The notes beneath the pieces were generated by a model. It was not told where the DNA came from. It was given only the letters and a program-made list of their open reading frames with translations, and searched no databases. 64,000 bases of DNA from Variovorax gossypii (GTDB lineage Bacteria > Pseudomonadota > Gammaproteobacteria > Burkholderiales > Burkholderiaceae_C), in NCBI RefSeq assembly GCF_003965815.1, contig NZ_RXOE01000002.1, positions 1,426,001 through 1,490,000 on the forward strand, in the 5' to 3' direction. Both the position numbers and the translations under genes were made by a program. Numbering within the stretch: position 1 is the stretch's first letter; each line of letters opens with the position of its first letter. Of the stretch, positions 33,916-42,558 are shown in pieces.

Positions 33916-34770
33916 ATGCGTCTTCTCTCCTTTCACCACAATGGCAAGCAGGCCCTCGGCCTGCGCCTGGGCGATGAGGTCGTCGACCTCACGGCAGTGG
34001 GCCTGCCCGCCACTCTCGATGAACTGCTTCGCGGCGGTCCCGATGCCATGGCCGCCGCGATGAAGGCCGGGAACACCGCCCGCACGCGTCTTTCGCTGTC
34101 GGACATCGACTGGCTGCCGCCCGTGCAGTCACCCTCCAAAGCCATCGCAGTAGGCCTCAACTACGTCGACCACGCGGCCGAGAGCAAATTCGAGGCGCCG
34201 ACCTACCCGGTGCTGTTCCATCGGTTTCCCTCATCGTGGGTCGGCCACAAGCAGCCGATCGTGCGGCCGCACGTGTCGACGCAGTTCGACTACGAAGGGG
34301 AACTCCTGGTCGTCATCGGCAAGGCCGGACGCTACATCGGGAAGGACGATGCGTTGAACCATGTCGCGGGCTACTCGGTATTCAACGACGGCTCCATCCG
34401 CGACTATCAGTTCAAGTCCGCACAGTGGATGATGGGCAAGAACTTCGACCGCTCGGGCTCTTTCGGACCCGAGTTCGTCTCCGCCGACGAATTGCCTTCG
34501 GGCGCCACCGGCCTGAGGCTGCAGACACGCCTGAACGGCACCGTCCTGCAGGACGCCAATACGCGCGACATGATCTTCGACGTTGCCACCTTGGTGTCTG
34601 TGTGCTCCGAGCCGTTCGCGCTACAGCCCGGCGACATCATCATCGCCGGCACCCCCTCGGGCGTGGGGCTGGCGCGCAAGCCGCAGGTCTTCATGAAGGC
34701 GGGCGATGTATGTGAAGTCGAAATCGAAGGTGTCGGCCTTCTCTCCAATCCCGTCGTGGACGGCGACTGA
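33916..34770 (+). CDS. Fumarylacetoacetate hydrolase-family protein
   Basis: This encodes 284 residues from the ATG at 33916. FAH-family motifs are clear: AVGLNYVDHAAES, VGHKQPIVRP, FDYEGELLVVIGKAGR with the metal-binding Glu pair, FNDGSIRDYQ, KNFDRSGSFGPE and PGDIIIAGTPSGVGLARKP. Such enzymes hydrolyse or decarboxylate 2-oxo or acylpyruvate products of ring cleavage, or tautomerise them. It lies in an operon with the extradiol dioxygenase, so it probably acts one or two steps later. Which reaction it performs cannot be decided from sequence alone. Confidence 0.9.
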   Translation: MRLLSFHHNGKQALGLRLGDEVVDLTAVGLPATLDELLRGGPDAMAAAMKAGNTARTRLSLSDIDWLPPVQSPSKAIAVGLNYVDHAAESKFEAPTYPVLFHRFPSSWVGHKQPIVRPHVSTQFDYEGELLVVIGKAGRYIGKDDALNHVAGYSVFNDGSIRDYQFKSAQWMMGKNFDRSGSFGPEFVSADELPSGATGLRLQTRLNGTVLQDANTRDMIFDVATLVSVCSEPFALQPGDIIIAGTPSGVGLARKPQVFMKAGDVCEVEIEGVGLLSNPVVDGD

Positions 34771-34812
34771 ACGTGGCACACCGCCGTAGCTTAAAAATCA
34801 CGGAGACAAAAA

Positions 34813-36045
34813 ATGAGCATCGATCGTCGTTCACTGGTTGCGGCCGCCGGCGCCATCGGTGCCCTCGGCACAGGCGCCTTGTTCAGCGGTGTCGCGGCTG
34901 CGCAGCAGCCCTCGGGCAAGCCCATCCGCGTGGGTGGCACGCTGGCGCTCACCGGTCCGCTCTCGGCCACAGGGCTGGTGCACAAGCTTACTGGTGAGAT
35001 CTACCTGGACGCACTCAATCGGCGTGGCGGTCTGCTCGATAGGCCGGTGGAGTGGGTGCTGAAGGACGATCAGTCCAAACCCGATCTCGCGCGCACGCTC
35101 TACGAGCAGCTGGTCACGGCGGACAAAGTTGACTTGCTCATCGGCCCTTACGCCACGGGTGCCATCCTTTCGGCCATGGGCGTGGCCCAGCGCTACAACA
35201 AGACGTTGGTGCACCATACCTTCGGCATTCCGAGCTTGGCAAAGTACGACCAGCAGTTCCCGGCTTGGTCGCTTGGTCCCGATCCGGAGAAGACCATGCC
35301 AGCGATGGTGATGGACGCTCTGGCGACCTCGCCGAAACCGCCGAAGACCATCGCCATCGTGACCAGCAAGTTTCCTTCGGTGCATTTTGTGGCGCTGGGG
35401 GCGCGCGAAGTGGCGAAGCAGCGAGGCTTGAAAGAAGTGTTGTTCCTCGAGTGGGACTTCGGCAACCGGGATTTCGGTCCCATCGCAGGCCGGCTCAAGG
35501 AGGCCAACCCCGACTTCATCTGGAATGGCGCCATCGGTCTGGAAGGAAACCAGTTGCTCGATGCGATGAAGAAGATCGACTACGCGCCGCTGCATCACTT
35601 CTACCACGTGCCCGCACCTGCGCCGATGCTAAAGGCGCCAGAGGCCAACGGTGCGCTGGCCACCACCATCTTCGAAGATCACCCGCCTTTTACGGACAAC
35701 CCGACGGCGGCCGAATTCGTGAAGGTCTACCGTGAGCGCGCGCTCACGGCGGGCATGCCCGATACGGCTGTAGAGACGCAGGCGGCCGCGTCGTTCTCGG
35801 CCTGGCAAATCATTGAAGCCGCCGTGGTCGCCACCAAAGGGCTCGACGACAAGGCCATGGCCACGTGGCTGCGTGCCAACAAGGTGGACACCATCCAGGG
35901 CAAGCTGCGCTTCAACGAGCGCGGCAACTTCGGTGACGACCTTGGCCGCGTCAAACAGGTGCAGAACGGCAAATGGGTGGTGGTATGGCCTAAGGAGTGG
36001 GCAGCCCCTGGCGCGAAGCTGCAAACGCGCGGGGTGGCCAGTTGA
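34813..36045 (+). CDS. Branched-chain-type ABC transporter substrate-binding protein
   Basis: This encodes 410 residues, a Peripla_BP_6 (LivK-like) periplasmic receptor. The start MSIDRRSLVAAAGAIGALGT resembles a twin-arginine-like signal with cleavage after SGVAAAQQ. The mature protein opens with IRVGGTLALTGPLSATGLVH, the usual first strand and ligand loop. Later segments include LLIGPYATGAILSAMGVAQ and FPAWSLGPDPEKT. Receptors beside aromatic catabolic genes often bind aromatic acids instead of amino acids. The ligand is therefore inferred to be the substrate of the neighbouring dioxygenase pathway. The stop overlaps the next ATG (TGATG). Confidence 0.9.
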   Translation: MSIDRRSLVAAAGAIGALGTGALFSGVAAAQQPSGKPIRVGGTLALTGPLSATGLVHKLTGEIYLDALNRRGGLLDRPVEWVLKDDQSKPDLARTLYEQLVTADKVDLLIGPYATGAILSAMGVAQRYNKTLVHHTFGIPSLAKYDQQFPAWSLGPDPEKTMPAMVMDALATSPKPPKTIAIVTSKFPSVHFVALGAREVAKQRGLKEVLFLEWDFGNRDFGPIAGRLKEANPDFIWNGAIGLEGNQLLDAMKKIDYAPLHHFYHVPAPAPMLKAPEANGALATTIFEDHPPFTDNPTAAEFVKVYRERALTAGMPDTAVETQAAASFSAWQIIEAAVVATKGLDDKAMATWLRANKVDTIQGKLRFNERGNFGDDLGRVKQVQNGKWVVVWPKEWAAPGAKLQTRGVAS

Positions 36046-36905
36046 TGAATCTGCCCAGTGCCACGCTGCTGGCCCAGTCGATCCTGGCGGGCCTGTTCAC
36101 CGGAGCACTCTACGGCTTGCTGGGGCTCGGCCTCAGCCTGTCGTGGGGGATGCTGCGGCAGATCAACCTCGCGCACTTCGCGCTCGCCTTCCTCGGCGCA
36201 TATCTCACGTACGAACTTTCCAGCCATCGCAGTGTCGATCCGTTGCTCACACTGGTGGCGATCGTGCCGCTTTTCTTTGTGCTGGGCGCGGCGTTGCACT
36301 GGGTGCTGACGCGCTTTCGCGTGAGCCCGTTCAATTCACTGCTTGTCACTTTCGGCATCACGGTGATCATCGAGGCGCTGTTGCAGTGGACTTGGACGGC
36401 GGACTATCGCAAACTCGAATCGAGCTACGCGGAGCACAGGCTGCAGATCGGGCCGCTGTACCTGCCGCTGCCGGAGCTCATCACGCTGGCGATGGGCGCC
36501 GGCATCTCGCTGGCTGTGTGGTTCGCGCTGCGTCGCACCGACCTGGGTAAGGCGATGCGTGCCGCAGCGGAAGATGCACCTATTGCCGCAGCCTTCGGGG
36601 TGAACCAGAACGCCTTGGCGCTGATGCTCTCCGGCCTCAACGCGGCGCTGGCAGGTGTTGCGGGGGTCTGCATTGCGCTTGCATACACGCTGTCGCCATC
36701 ACAGATCTATGCCTGGATCGGCGTGGTGTTCGCCGCGGTGATGCTGGGCGGCTTGGGCCGCCCGCTCGGACCGTTGATTGCGGGCTGCATCATCGGTGTG
36801 ACTGAGGCGGTGACCATGTCGATCACCGCGCCTTCGTGGGCACCGCTGGTGTCGTTCTCATTGCTGATGTGTGTGCTGCTGGTGCGGCCGGGGAGGGTGG
36901 CATGA
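36045..36905 (+). CDS. livH: LivH-type ABC transporter permease
   Basis: This encodes 286 residues with about eight hydrophobic segments. It starts MNLPSATLLAQSILAGLFTG and shows the LivH signatures ALYGLLGLGLSLSWGMLRQI, NLAHFALAFLGAYLTYEL and AAFGVNQNALALMLSGLNAA. The EAA-like loop DLGKAMRAAAEDAPIAAAFG contacts the ATPase. It forms the inner-membrane channel together with the LivM part of the next gene. It overlaps that gene by four bases (ATGA). Confidence 0.92.
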   Translation: MNLPSATLLAQSILAGLFTGALYGLLGLGLSLSWGMLRQINLAHFALAFLGAYLTYELSSHRSVDPLLTLVAIVPLFFVLGAALHWVLTRFRVSPFNSLLVTFGITVIIEALLQWTWTADYRKLESSYAEHRLQIGPLYLPLPELITLAMGAGISLAVWFALRRTDLGKAMRAAAEDAPIAAAFGVNQNALALMLSGLNAALAGVAGVCIALAYTLSPSQIYAWIGVVFAAVMLGGLGRPLGPLIAGCIIGVTEAVTMSITAPSWAPLVSFSLLMCVLLVRPGRVA

Positions 36906-38713
36906 GGCGCTCGCTACTCTTGATCCTTGCCGTCGGAGCGGGACTGGCCGCAGTGCCGTGGCTTGGCCTGCCGGCGTTCTACGAGTCGATCCTTTACCTG
37001 GTGCTGCACTGGATTGCGCTGGCCACGTCCTGGAACCTGCTGTCGGGTTACTCGGGCTATTTCTCCTTCGGGCATGGTGCGTTCTTCGGCATCGGCATGT
37101 ACACGACCGCCACGCTCGCAACGCGCTTCGATATCCCGTTCCTTTGGACATTGCCCGCTGCGGCCGTGGCGGCAGCGCTGTTCGCAGCCATCCTGGGGGC
37201 CGTCGCGTTTCGCGTGCAGGCGGTGCGTGCCGAACTGTTCTCGCTGCTGACGCTTGCGGCCACCTTCGTCGTGGCGACCATCATCCTCAACACGCCCATC
37301 GACGGTGGCCCTGGCGTGTACATGAACGCGGTAGCGGTGCCGCAGATGGGGCCGACGGCGGCGGGTACTTTCTACTTGCTGGCTTTAGGTGTGGCGATGC
37401 TGACCGTGCTCGCGGCGTTGGTCGTCTATCACTCTCGCCTGGGCACGGGGTTGTTTGCCATTCATGACGACGAGGACGTGGCCGAGGTCATGGGCGTGCC
37501 AACGTACCGCTACAAGCTCGGCGCCTTCGCGCTGTCGTGTGCGCTGGCGGGCGTGGTTGGAGGCGTGCATGCGCTTTTCGTCTCGTACGTCACGACGGGT
37601 GATACCTTCACCATCGCGATGCCGCTCACGGTGGTCTTGATGTCGGTGCTCGGTGGCACGCGCCACTGGGCGGGACCGATCGTCGGAGCGACCGCAATCA
37701 CGCTGCTGCTGTTCGCCTTCACGGGCGGAGACAGCGCGATCCTCGGCAAGGGGCTGACCGGACTGGTACTGATCGTGGTGATTCTCTTTATGCCGCAGGG
37801 ACTGCTAGGACAGGCATTGACGTGGTGGAGCGCGCAGCGTGGGGCATCGCGCCGTCCGGGCGTGCCGGGACAAGTGCCCGCTGCCATCGAAGAAACGAAG
37901 GCCGCCGCCATTCCTGGTGAAGTACTACTGCGTGCGCGGGATGTGCGCAAGTCGTTCAAGGGCGTGCATGCGCTGCGCGGTGTGAGCCTGGAGGTGCGGC
38001 GCGGCGAGATTCTCGGCTTGCTTGGTCCCAACGGTTCAGGCAAATCAACCTTCATCAACGTCGCGAGCGGCCACTACGCGGTAACTGCCGGACACATCGA
38101 TTTCGCAGGGCAGCGCATCTCCGGCTTGCCGGCGCACCGCATTGCGCAGGGTGGCATTGCGCGCACGTACCAGATCCCGCGCCCCTTCGCGCATCTCACG
38201 GTGCTGGAGAATGTGGCGTTGCCCGCGATGTTCGGTGCGGCCGCGCTGGACCGACGCACGGCGCAGGCCGAGGCTTGGCAGTGGTTGGCGTTCACCGGTC
38301 TCACGGAACGAGCGCATGCCCTTCCCGCGGACCTGAATCTGCATCAACGCAAGTTCCTGGAGTTCGCGCGTGCGTTGGCTTCCCGGCCGCAGGTGTTGAT
38401 GCTCGATGAAGTCCTCTCGGGCCTCACGCCATCCGAGATCGATGAGGCCGTGGCGCTCATCCGTCGCATCCGTGATCAAGGTGCCACCATCGTTTTCGTC
38501 GAGCACGTGATGCGCGCCGTGATGGCCCTGTGCGACCGTATCGTGGTGTTCAACCGCGGCGAAGTGCTGGCCGAAGGGGCGCCGCAGGACGTGATGCAGC
38601 GGCCTGAGGTGGTGTCGGCCTATCTCGGGCAGACCATCGAGGTGAGGGAGACCGCCGTTGTGGGGGACGCAATGTTCAAGCCGAATGTGGCAAAGGAGTT
38701 GGCCCATGCTTGA
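36902..38713 (+). CDS. Fused LivM permease - LivG ATPase
   Basis: This encodes 603 residues and combines two transporter parts in one chain. Residues 1-320 are a LivM permease (WNLLSGYSGYFSFGHGAFFG and MGVPTYRYKLGAFALSCALA). After a short Arg/Pro linker, residues about 345-590 are a LivG ATPase with Walker A GPNGSGKST, Walker B VLMLDEVLSG and the switch histidine in VFVEHVMRA. The signature motif is degenerate (LNLHQRKFLEFARAL in place of LSGGQ), a variant seen in LivG subfamilies. LivM-LivG fusions are known in beta-proteobacteria. The fusion fixes one permease half to one ATPase. It overlaps livF by eight bases. Confidence 0.92.
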   Translation: MRRSLLLILAVGAGLAAVPWLGLPAFYESILYLVLHWIALATSWNLLSGYSGYFSFGHGAFFGIGMYTTATLATRFDIPFLWTLPAAAVAAALFAAILGAVAFRVQAVRAELFSLLTLAATFVVATIILNTPIDGGPGVYMNAVAVPQMGPTAAGTFYLLALGVAMLTVLAALVVYHSRLGTGLFAIHDDEDVAEVMGVPTYRYKLGAFALSCALAGVVGGVHALFVSYVTTGDTFTIAMPLTVVLMSVLGGTRHWAGPIVGATAITLLLFAFTGGDSAILGKGLTGLVLIVVILFMPQGLLGQALTWWSAQRGASRRPGVPGQVPAAIEETKAAAIPGEVLLRARDVRKSFKGVHALRGVSLEVRRGEILGLLGPNGSGKSTFINVASGHYAVTAGHIDFAGQRISGLPAHRIAQGGIARTYQIPRPFAHLTVLENVALPAMFGAAALDRRTAQAEAWQWLAFTGLTERAHALPADLNLHQRKFLEFARALASRPQVLMLDEVLSGLTPSEIDEAVALIRRIRDQGATIVFVEHVMRAVMALCDRIVVFNRGEVLAEGAPQDVMQRPEVVSAYLGQTIEVRETAVVGDAMFKPNVAKELAHA

Positions 38714-39446
38714 ACTTGAGTCCATCCGTGTCGCGTACGGACATGCCACTGCACTGTGGGACGTATCGCTGTCCATCGGCAAGGGCGAGTTGCTGTGCGT
38801 CGTCGGGCCGAACAGCGCCGGCAAGAGCACGCTCATCAATGCGGTGGCGGGGCTGCATCCTATTAGCAGCGGACGCATGCGCTTCGAGGGGGAGGACATT
38901 TCACGCTTGGCTCCCTACCGCTTCTGCGCACAGGGCATAGCACTGGTGCCCGAGGGCAGGCGCTTGTTCACGGAGATGACAGTGCGGGAGAACTTGGAGC
39001 TTGGCAGTTATCTGCGCACAGCTCGGCTGGAGCGGGCACGGTCCCTTGACCATGTCTGTGCTCTGTTTCCTGCGCTGAAGGAGAAGCTAGGTCAGCCAGC
39101 GGGCTCGCTGTCGGGTGGGCAACAGCAGATGGTGGCTATCGGTCGTGCGCTTATGGCGCGGCCCAGATTGCTGCTACTGGACGAACCCTCGTTGGGACTT
39201 GCACCGGGCATTGTGCTCGATATGTTCAGCGCCATTCGGCGTATCCATGCTGATGGCATTGCAGTGTTACTCGTGGAGCAGAACGTGGGCATGGCGCTAG
39301 ACGTAGCCGAGCGGGCTGCTGTGCTGGAAGAAGGGCGGATCGTCGCGCAGGGATTGCCGGCGGAACTAATGGCCCGACCGGAGCTGAGGCGTGCCTATTT
39401 AGGTCTCGATGCTGATGCAGCTGAGCCAGCTATTGCGCGGGTGTAA
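38706..39446 (+). CDS. livF: LivF-type ABC transporter ATPase
   Basis: This encodes 246 residues. Walker A GPNSAGKST (about 38-46), a Q-loop, a canonical signature LSGGQQQMVAIGRAL, Walker B LLLLDEPSLGLAPG and the switch histidine position replaced by VLLVEQNVG, as is normal for LivF. It is the second ATPase of the transporter and here has the only canonical signature motif. It ends the uptake operon; the following 450 bp contain a microsatellite and a mobilization region, so the aromatic cluster is broken at this point by mobile DNA. Confidence 0.93.
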   Translation: MLELESIRVAYGHATALWDVSLSIGKGELLCVVGPNSAGKSTLINAVAGLHPISSGRMRFEGEDISRLAPYRFCAQGIALVPEGRRLFTEMTVRENLELGSYLRTARLERARSLDHVCALFPALKEKLGQPAGSLSGGQQQMVAIGRALMARPRLLLLDEPSLGLAPGIVLDMFSAIRRIHADGIAVLLVEQNVGMALDVAERAAVLEEGRIVAQGLPAELMARPELRRAYLGLDADAAEPAIARV

Positions 39447-39485
39447 GACGTATCGACAATGAACTTCTTGTAGGTAGGTGATGAT

Positions 39486-39535
39486 GTCGTGTCGTGTCGT
39501 GTCGTGTCGTGTCGTGTCGTGTCGTGTCGTGTCGT
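39486..39535. repeat. Pentanucleotide microsatellite (GTCGT)x10
   Basis: Ten perfect copies of GTCGT lie 39 bp after the livF stop, directly after two in-frame ATG codons at 39481 and 39484. A second tract, six to seven TTC triplets, lies at 39721-39740. Five-base repeats change reading frame when they slip. Short open frames run through the array, but none could be matched to a protein. The stretch 39536-39840 holds no convincing gene. Confidence 0.95.
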
Positions 39536-39840
39536 GCCTATTGAATCGCTGTTGTGTTGCCACTTTCTTGCGTCCGTGAAGTCCGACGAAGGTGAATTTT
39601 CATGGATGCCTCTAAAGGCATCTGGTGACCAAGTGCTTCAAGGAGTGCGAAGGAATTGGCGCAGATATCGCTTGCTTGTCTTCGGGCTTGGAGCGGTCCG
39701 CAACTTATCTTCCCTTCCTCTTCTTCTTCTTCTTCTTCTTGGCAATTTTTTACTCGCTCACTTCCATGTTCTGGAGAACATGGAAGCGTGCAATTAATGA
39801 AGGCTGGATCGCTCAGTAATTGAAATCTAAGCACTAGAGC

Positions 39841-39881
39841 GGTGAGCACGCGCATCTACCGTTTCTCCAAACATAGGAAAC
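39841..39881 (-). other. oriT: Candidate MobQ-type origin of transfer (oriT)
   Basis: Read on the minus strand, the segment contains a GTTTC...GAGAAAC inverted repeat followed directly by GGTAGATGCGCG. The RSF1010/R1162 oriT has the same order: an inverted repeat ending GAGAAAC, then CGGTAAGTGCGCCC with the nick in the last part. The site lies 20 bp upstream of a MobA/MobL relaxase gene, the usual place. The nick sequence differs from RSF1010 at several bases, so activity is uncertain. Confidence 0.5.
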
Positions 39882-39900
39882 CTCAGATGGAGAAAATGAG

Positions 39901-40605
39901 ATGGCGACCTTCTATTTTGATATCAAAAGCGGTGGCAAGGGCAGTGCGCGCCGGCATTCGAAGTACATTTCTCGTGTAGGCCACTACGCAGACAGAGAAG
40001 ACCTCGTGGCACGAGGTTTCGGCAATTTGCCTGAATGGGCTGATGGCACACCTGAGTTGTTTTGGGCCGTGGCAGATCGCCATGAGCGCAGCAATGGTGC
40101 AATCTATCGCGAAACCATTGTGGCACTCCCCAACGAACTCAGCACGGAGCAGAACGTCGAATTGGCATGGAGCTATGCACGAGAATGTGCAGGCAACAAG
40201 CCATTCGAATTTGCGGTTCATCGTCCGCTAGCAGCTCTAGGGGGCGTCCCTCAGCCCCATGTGCATCTCATGATTTCAGATCGCGTGCCTGATGGAATCA
40301 TCCGTTCTCCCGAGAAGCACTTTCGTCGTTACAACTCCGCTCAGCCCGAGCGCGGCGGATGCAGAAAAGACAGCGGAGGCAAAACGCGCAGCGAACTGGC
40401 AGCCGAATTGAAGGGCAAGCGAGAACACTGGGCTGAGACCGTCAATGCCATGCTCGAACACTACGGGCACGACGCGCGCGTCGATCATCGAACCAGGACT
40501 GAGCGTGGCCTCGCTTCGTCTACCGAGCGGCACCTGGGACCGGCCGGGGTTCGGGCGCTCGATGCAGAAGGCAAGAAGGGGTTGATCGCTGCACGAGAGC
40601 GATAA
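39901..40605 (+). CDS. mobA: MobA/MobL-family relaxase, short form
   Basis: This encodes 234 residues that cover only a relaxase domain. The N-terminal MATFYFDIKSGGKGSARRHS and KYISRVGHYADRED include the likely nucleophilic tyrosine. Motif III is seen as PQPHVHLMIS, with the HxH metal ligands at about residues 120-122, preceded by YRETIVALPNEL. MobQ enzymes such as RSF1010 MobA are much longer and carry a primase; here the primase is absent. The protein would nick the adjacent oriT candidate and lead a strand into a conjugation channel supplied by another element. It is convergent with a DUF3987 gene. Confidence 0.82.
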   Translation: MATFYFDIKSGGKGSARRHSKYISRVGHYADREDLVARGFGNLPEWADGTPELFWAVADRHERSNGAIYRETIVALPNELSTEQNVELAWSYARECAGNKPFEFAVHRPLAALGGVPQPHVHLMISDRVPDGIIRSPEKHFRRYNSAQPERGGCRKDSGGKTRSELAAELKGKREHWAETVNAMLEHYGHDARVDHRTRTERGLASSTERHLGPAGVRALDAEGKKGLIAARER

Positions 40606-40718
40606 GCCGAAATCTGCTTGCTGCGGCAGTAGGGCTTAGGAGGTGGACTGCTCGCTGCCTCACATCAGCTTAGCAAGAGTCATCTCAAACTGAGATTGCA
40701 AAAACTACATGAACGGCA

Positions 40719-40759
40719 GACGCTGCTATTTTGCTATCTGATAGCAAAATAGCAGCGTC
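40719..40759. repeat. Perfect 41-bp palindrome
   Basis: Twenty bases (40719-40738) are exactly complementary to 40740-40759 around a single central T. The right arm ends eight bases before the stop of the minus-strand DUF3987 gene, and the left arm lies 114 bp past mobA, so it sits between convergent genes. The core is AT-rich (GCTATTTTGCTATC). It could act as a terminator for both genes, but a palindrome of this length with almost no loop is unusual and could also be a recombination or replication site. Confidence 0.9.
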
Positions 40760-40767
40760 GTTACAGA

Positions 40768-42354
40768 TTATGGAAGATGGCAACCTGGCCACAGCAAGTG
40801 TTTTCCGTCCCCCTTTTCGGTGTGCCCCGTGAGAGCTTTTATCTGGGCCACTCGCTGCAGCATCTGCTGGCGATTCGGGTGGTATCGGAATCGAACGCCT
40901 GACTCCAGTTCCTCTGGGGAAGGCGCGGGAGCATGATCCGGAATCCAGAAGTGCAGGTTGACCTTCCAACTGCCGCCGCTCTCATCCCAGACCTGCAGCC
41001 TCCCCAAAAGAGCCAGCTCCAGGACAACACTAAGAAGCTTGTCGATTTGCCGAAGACGTTTGGGCGCATACCTCGCCAGCTCGGCTCCTTTCACTTGACC
41101 ATTGGTCTTTGCCCATCGGTGGTAATGTTTGAAGATGCTTTCCTCCAATTCCAAAATATCGCGCTCCATCTGCGTCAGCGGTGCAAAGCGCATGCGATAT
41201 TGGTTCAGATGCCAAGCAACTATCTTGATAGCGCCAGTGACCACTTGGGCGTCAATCTCCTCGGTCCCTCCTTCAAACTCGTGCATGCTTGCTGCCAAGC
41301 GAGCGCAGTTTTCAGTTGCTTTGGTGGCCACTCCACGCATGAAATAGAATCGACCGTTTTCGGCCAGTTCTTTTTCGATCTTATTTGAAAACCAGTCAAG
41401 ATATTGTCGTGCTGCACGTGTGAAGGTTTTTTCCTTTCTTCGAGGCAACTTCTCGCGATCGTATTGCGAGAGCAGCTCTCGGATTCGCGTATGATAGGAC
41501 TCCCCGGTATCCCCGTATATCTCGACGTAGTCGCTAATAAACCGCGTCCCCTGTTTGGATGGAGGGTTCGTGTAAAGCCATCTGCTTGAATTTCCACTCG
41601 CATGAGTCAGATGGCCCTGGCGAGCAAGAAAATACTCAAACACGCCAGGCTGAACCTGAAGGTAAACCGTCAGGCTGGCGTCATACACTTCTGTGCGACC
41701 ACGACCCATTCGATCCGTAACGCCGTCTCCAGAATCCCAGATGGAATTGATCATCGCCGGATTACTCAGTGCGCCGGAACTCAAGATCACGCCACCTTCA
41801 TCTGAAACTAATCCAGCATAGGGGTATTTTTCGCTGAGATGCCTTGCGACTGCTGGTGCCGTGATATCCGAGATGAGCATCCGAGGTCGTTTGCGTTGAG
41901 ACGGTGAAGTTTTTTCGTGCTTCTCGAGCAATTCTTCGGTCTTGCTCGTGTCGATATCTTTGGCAGCGCCTTGCCCAATAGCGCGAAGAAGAGCTTTTCT
42001 TTTCGAGTCCCAAACTGCTTGTCTTCGGGCGTGTTGCTTTGCATCCTCTGCTTCAAAACGAGACTGCTGCTCGTCGAACCGACGGTGCTCTCTCAAGGCA
42101 ATTTGATCGTTCGCCGTCTTGCGCTCACCGCTGAGTGCCTCCACGATGAAGATCATCCCCACCGGTGAAGCCGGAGCGTCGCGCCATTTCACCTTGATCA
42201 GTCCCTGAATGGCCAATGTGCAGCCCGCCAACGCGGAGATGGCGCACATTGGCAGCGGGGATTGGTTCTCCCTATTGATGTAGTTGGCCAGTGCCTTGAT
42301 CTTGGGTGTTAAGCCCTCGATGGGATAAGGGGGGTCAAATTTTTCGACGGTCAT
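40768..42354 (-). CDS. DUF3987 (primase/helicase-like) protein
   Basis: This encodes 528 residues with DUF3987 features: FDPPYPIEGLTPKIKALANY at the start, PLPMCAISALAGCTLAIQGL, and the altered nucleotide-site region IFIVEALSGERKTANDQIAL. DITAPAVARHLSEKYPYAGL follows, then a segment with SDEGGVILSSGALSNPAMIN, where DEG takes a Walker-B-like place. The C-terminal third is helical with a winged-helix-like end. Members of the family sit on prophages and mobilizable islands, probably for DNA replication. The gene is separated from the AlpA-type regulator by about 200 bp. Confidence 0.82.
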   Translation of the reverse strand: MTVEKFDPPYPIEGLTPKIKALANYINRENQSPLPMCAISALAGCTLAIQGLIKVKWRDAPASPVGMIFIVEALSGERKTANDQIALREHRRFDEQQSRFEAEDAKQHARRQAVWDSKRKALLRAIGQGAAKDIDTSKTEELLEKHEKTSPSQRKRPRMLISDITAPAVARHLSEKYPYAGLVSDEGGVILSSGALSNPAMINSIWDSGDGVTDRMGRGRTEVYDASLTVYLQVQPGVFEYFLARQGHLTHASGNSSRWLYTNPPSKQGTRFISDYVEIYGDTGESYHTRIRELLSQYDREKLPRRKEKTFTRAARQYLDWFSNKIEKELAENGRFYFMRGVATKATENCARLAASMHEFEGGTEEIDAQVVTGAIKIVAWHLNQYRMRFAPLTQMERDILELEESIFKHYHRWAKTNGQVKGAELARYAPKRLRQIDKLLSVVLELALLGRLQVWDESGGSWKVNLHFWIPDHAPAPSPEELESGVRFRYHPNRQQMLQRVAQIKALTGHTEKGDGKHLLWPGCHLP

Positions 42355-42558
42355 GGTTGGGATTCACATCGCCTGTGTCAGGCAGTCGTTCGTAAGCGAG
42401 CCCCGAGGCCGTTCTACCTAATGAACTGCGGGGTACAACGGTGTGCCGCGGCAAGCAGAGGGGGCAAGGCAATTGGCGAGCGCAGACAGATACGACGCGG
42501 GCTCTTGCCTACTTGGCAGGGGTTGGCCAATTTTGGTCGGCGCCGTTATGGGGGATAT

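Noticed and set aside
37950..38713. LivG part considered as a separate gene
   Set aside because: The frame is continuous with LivM, and no start with ribosome site precedes the ATPase domain, so it is a genuine fusion.
39625..39819. Small frame with a phenylalanine run from the TTC repeat, resembling a membrane peptide
   Set aside because: The hydrophobic stretch is produced by the triplet repeat itself, and no ribosome site or family pattern supports translation.
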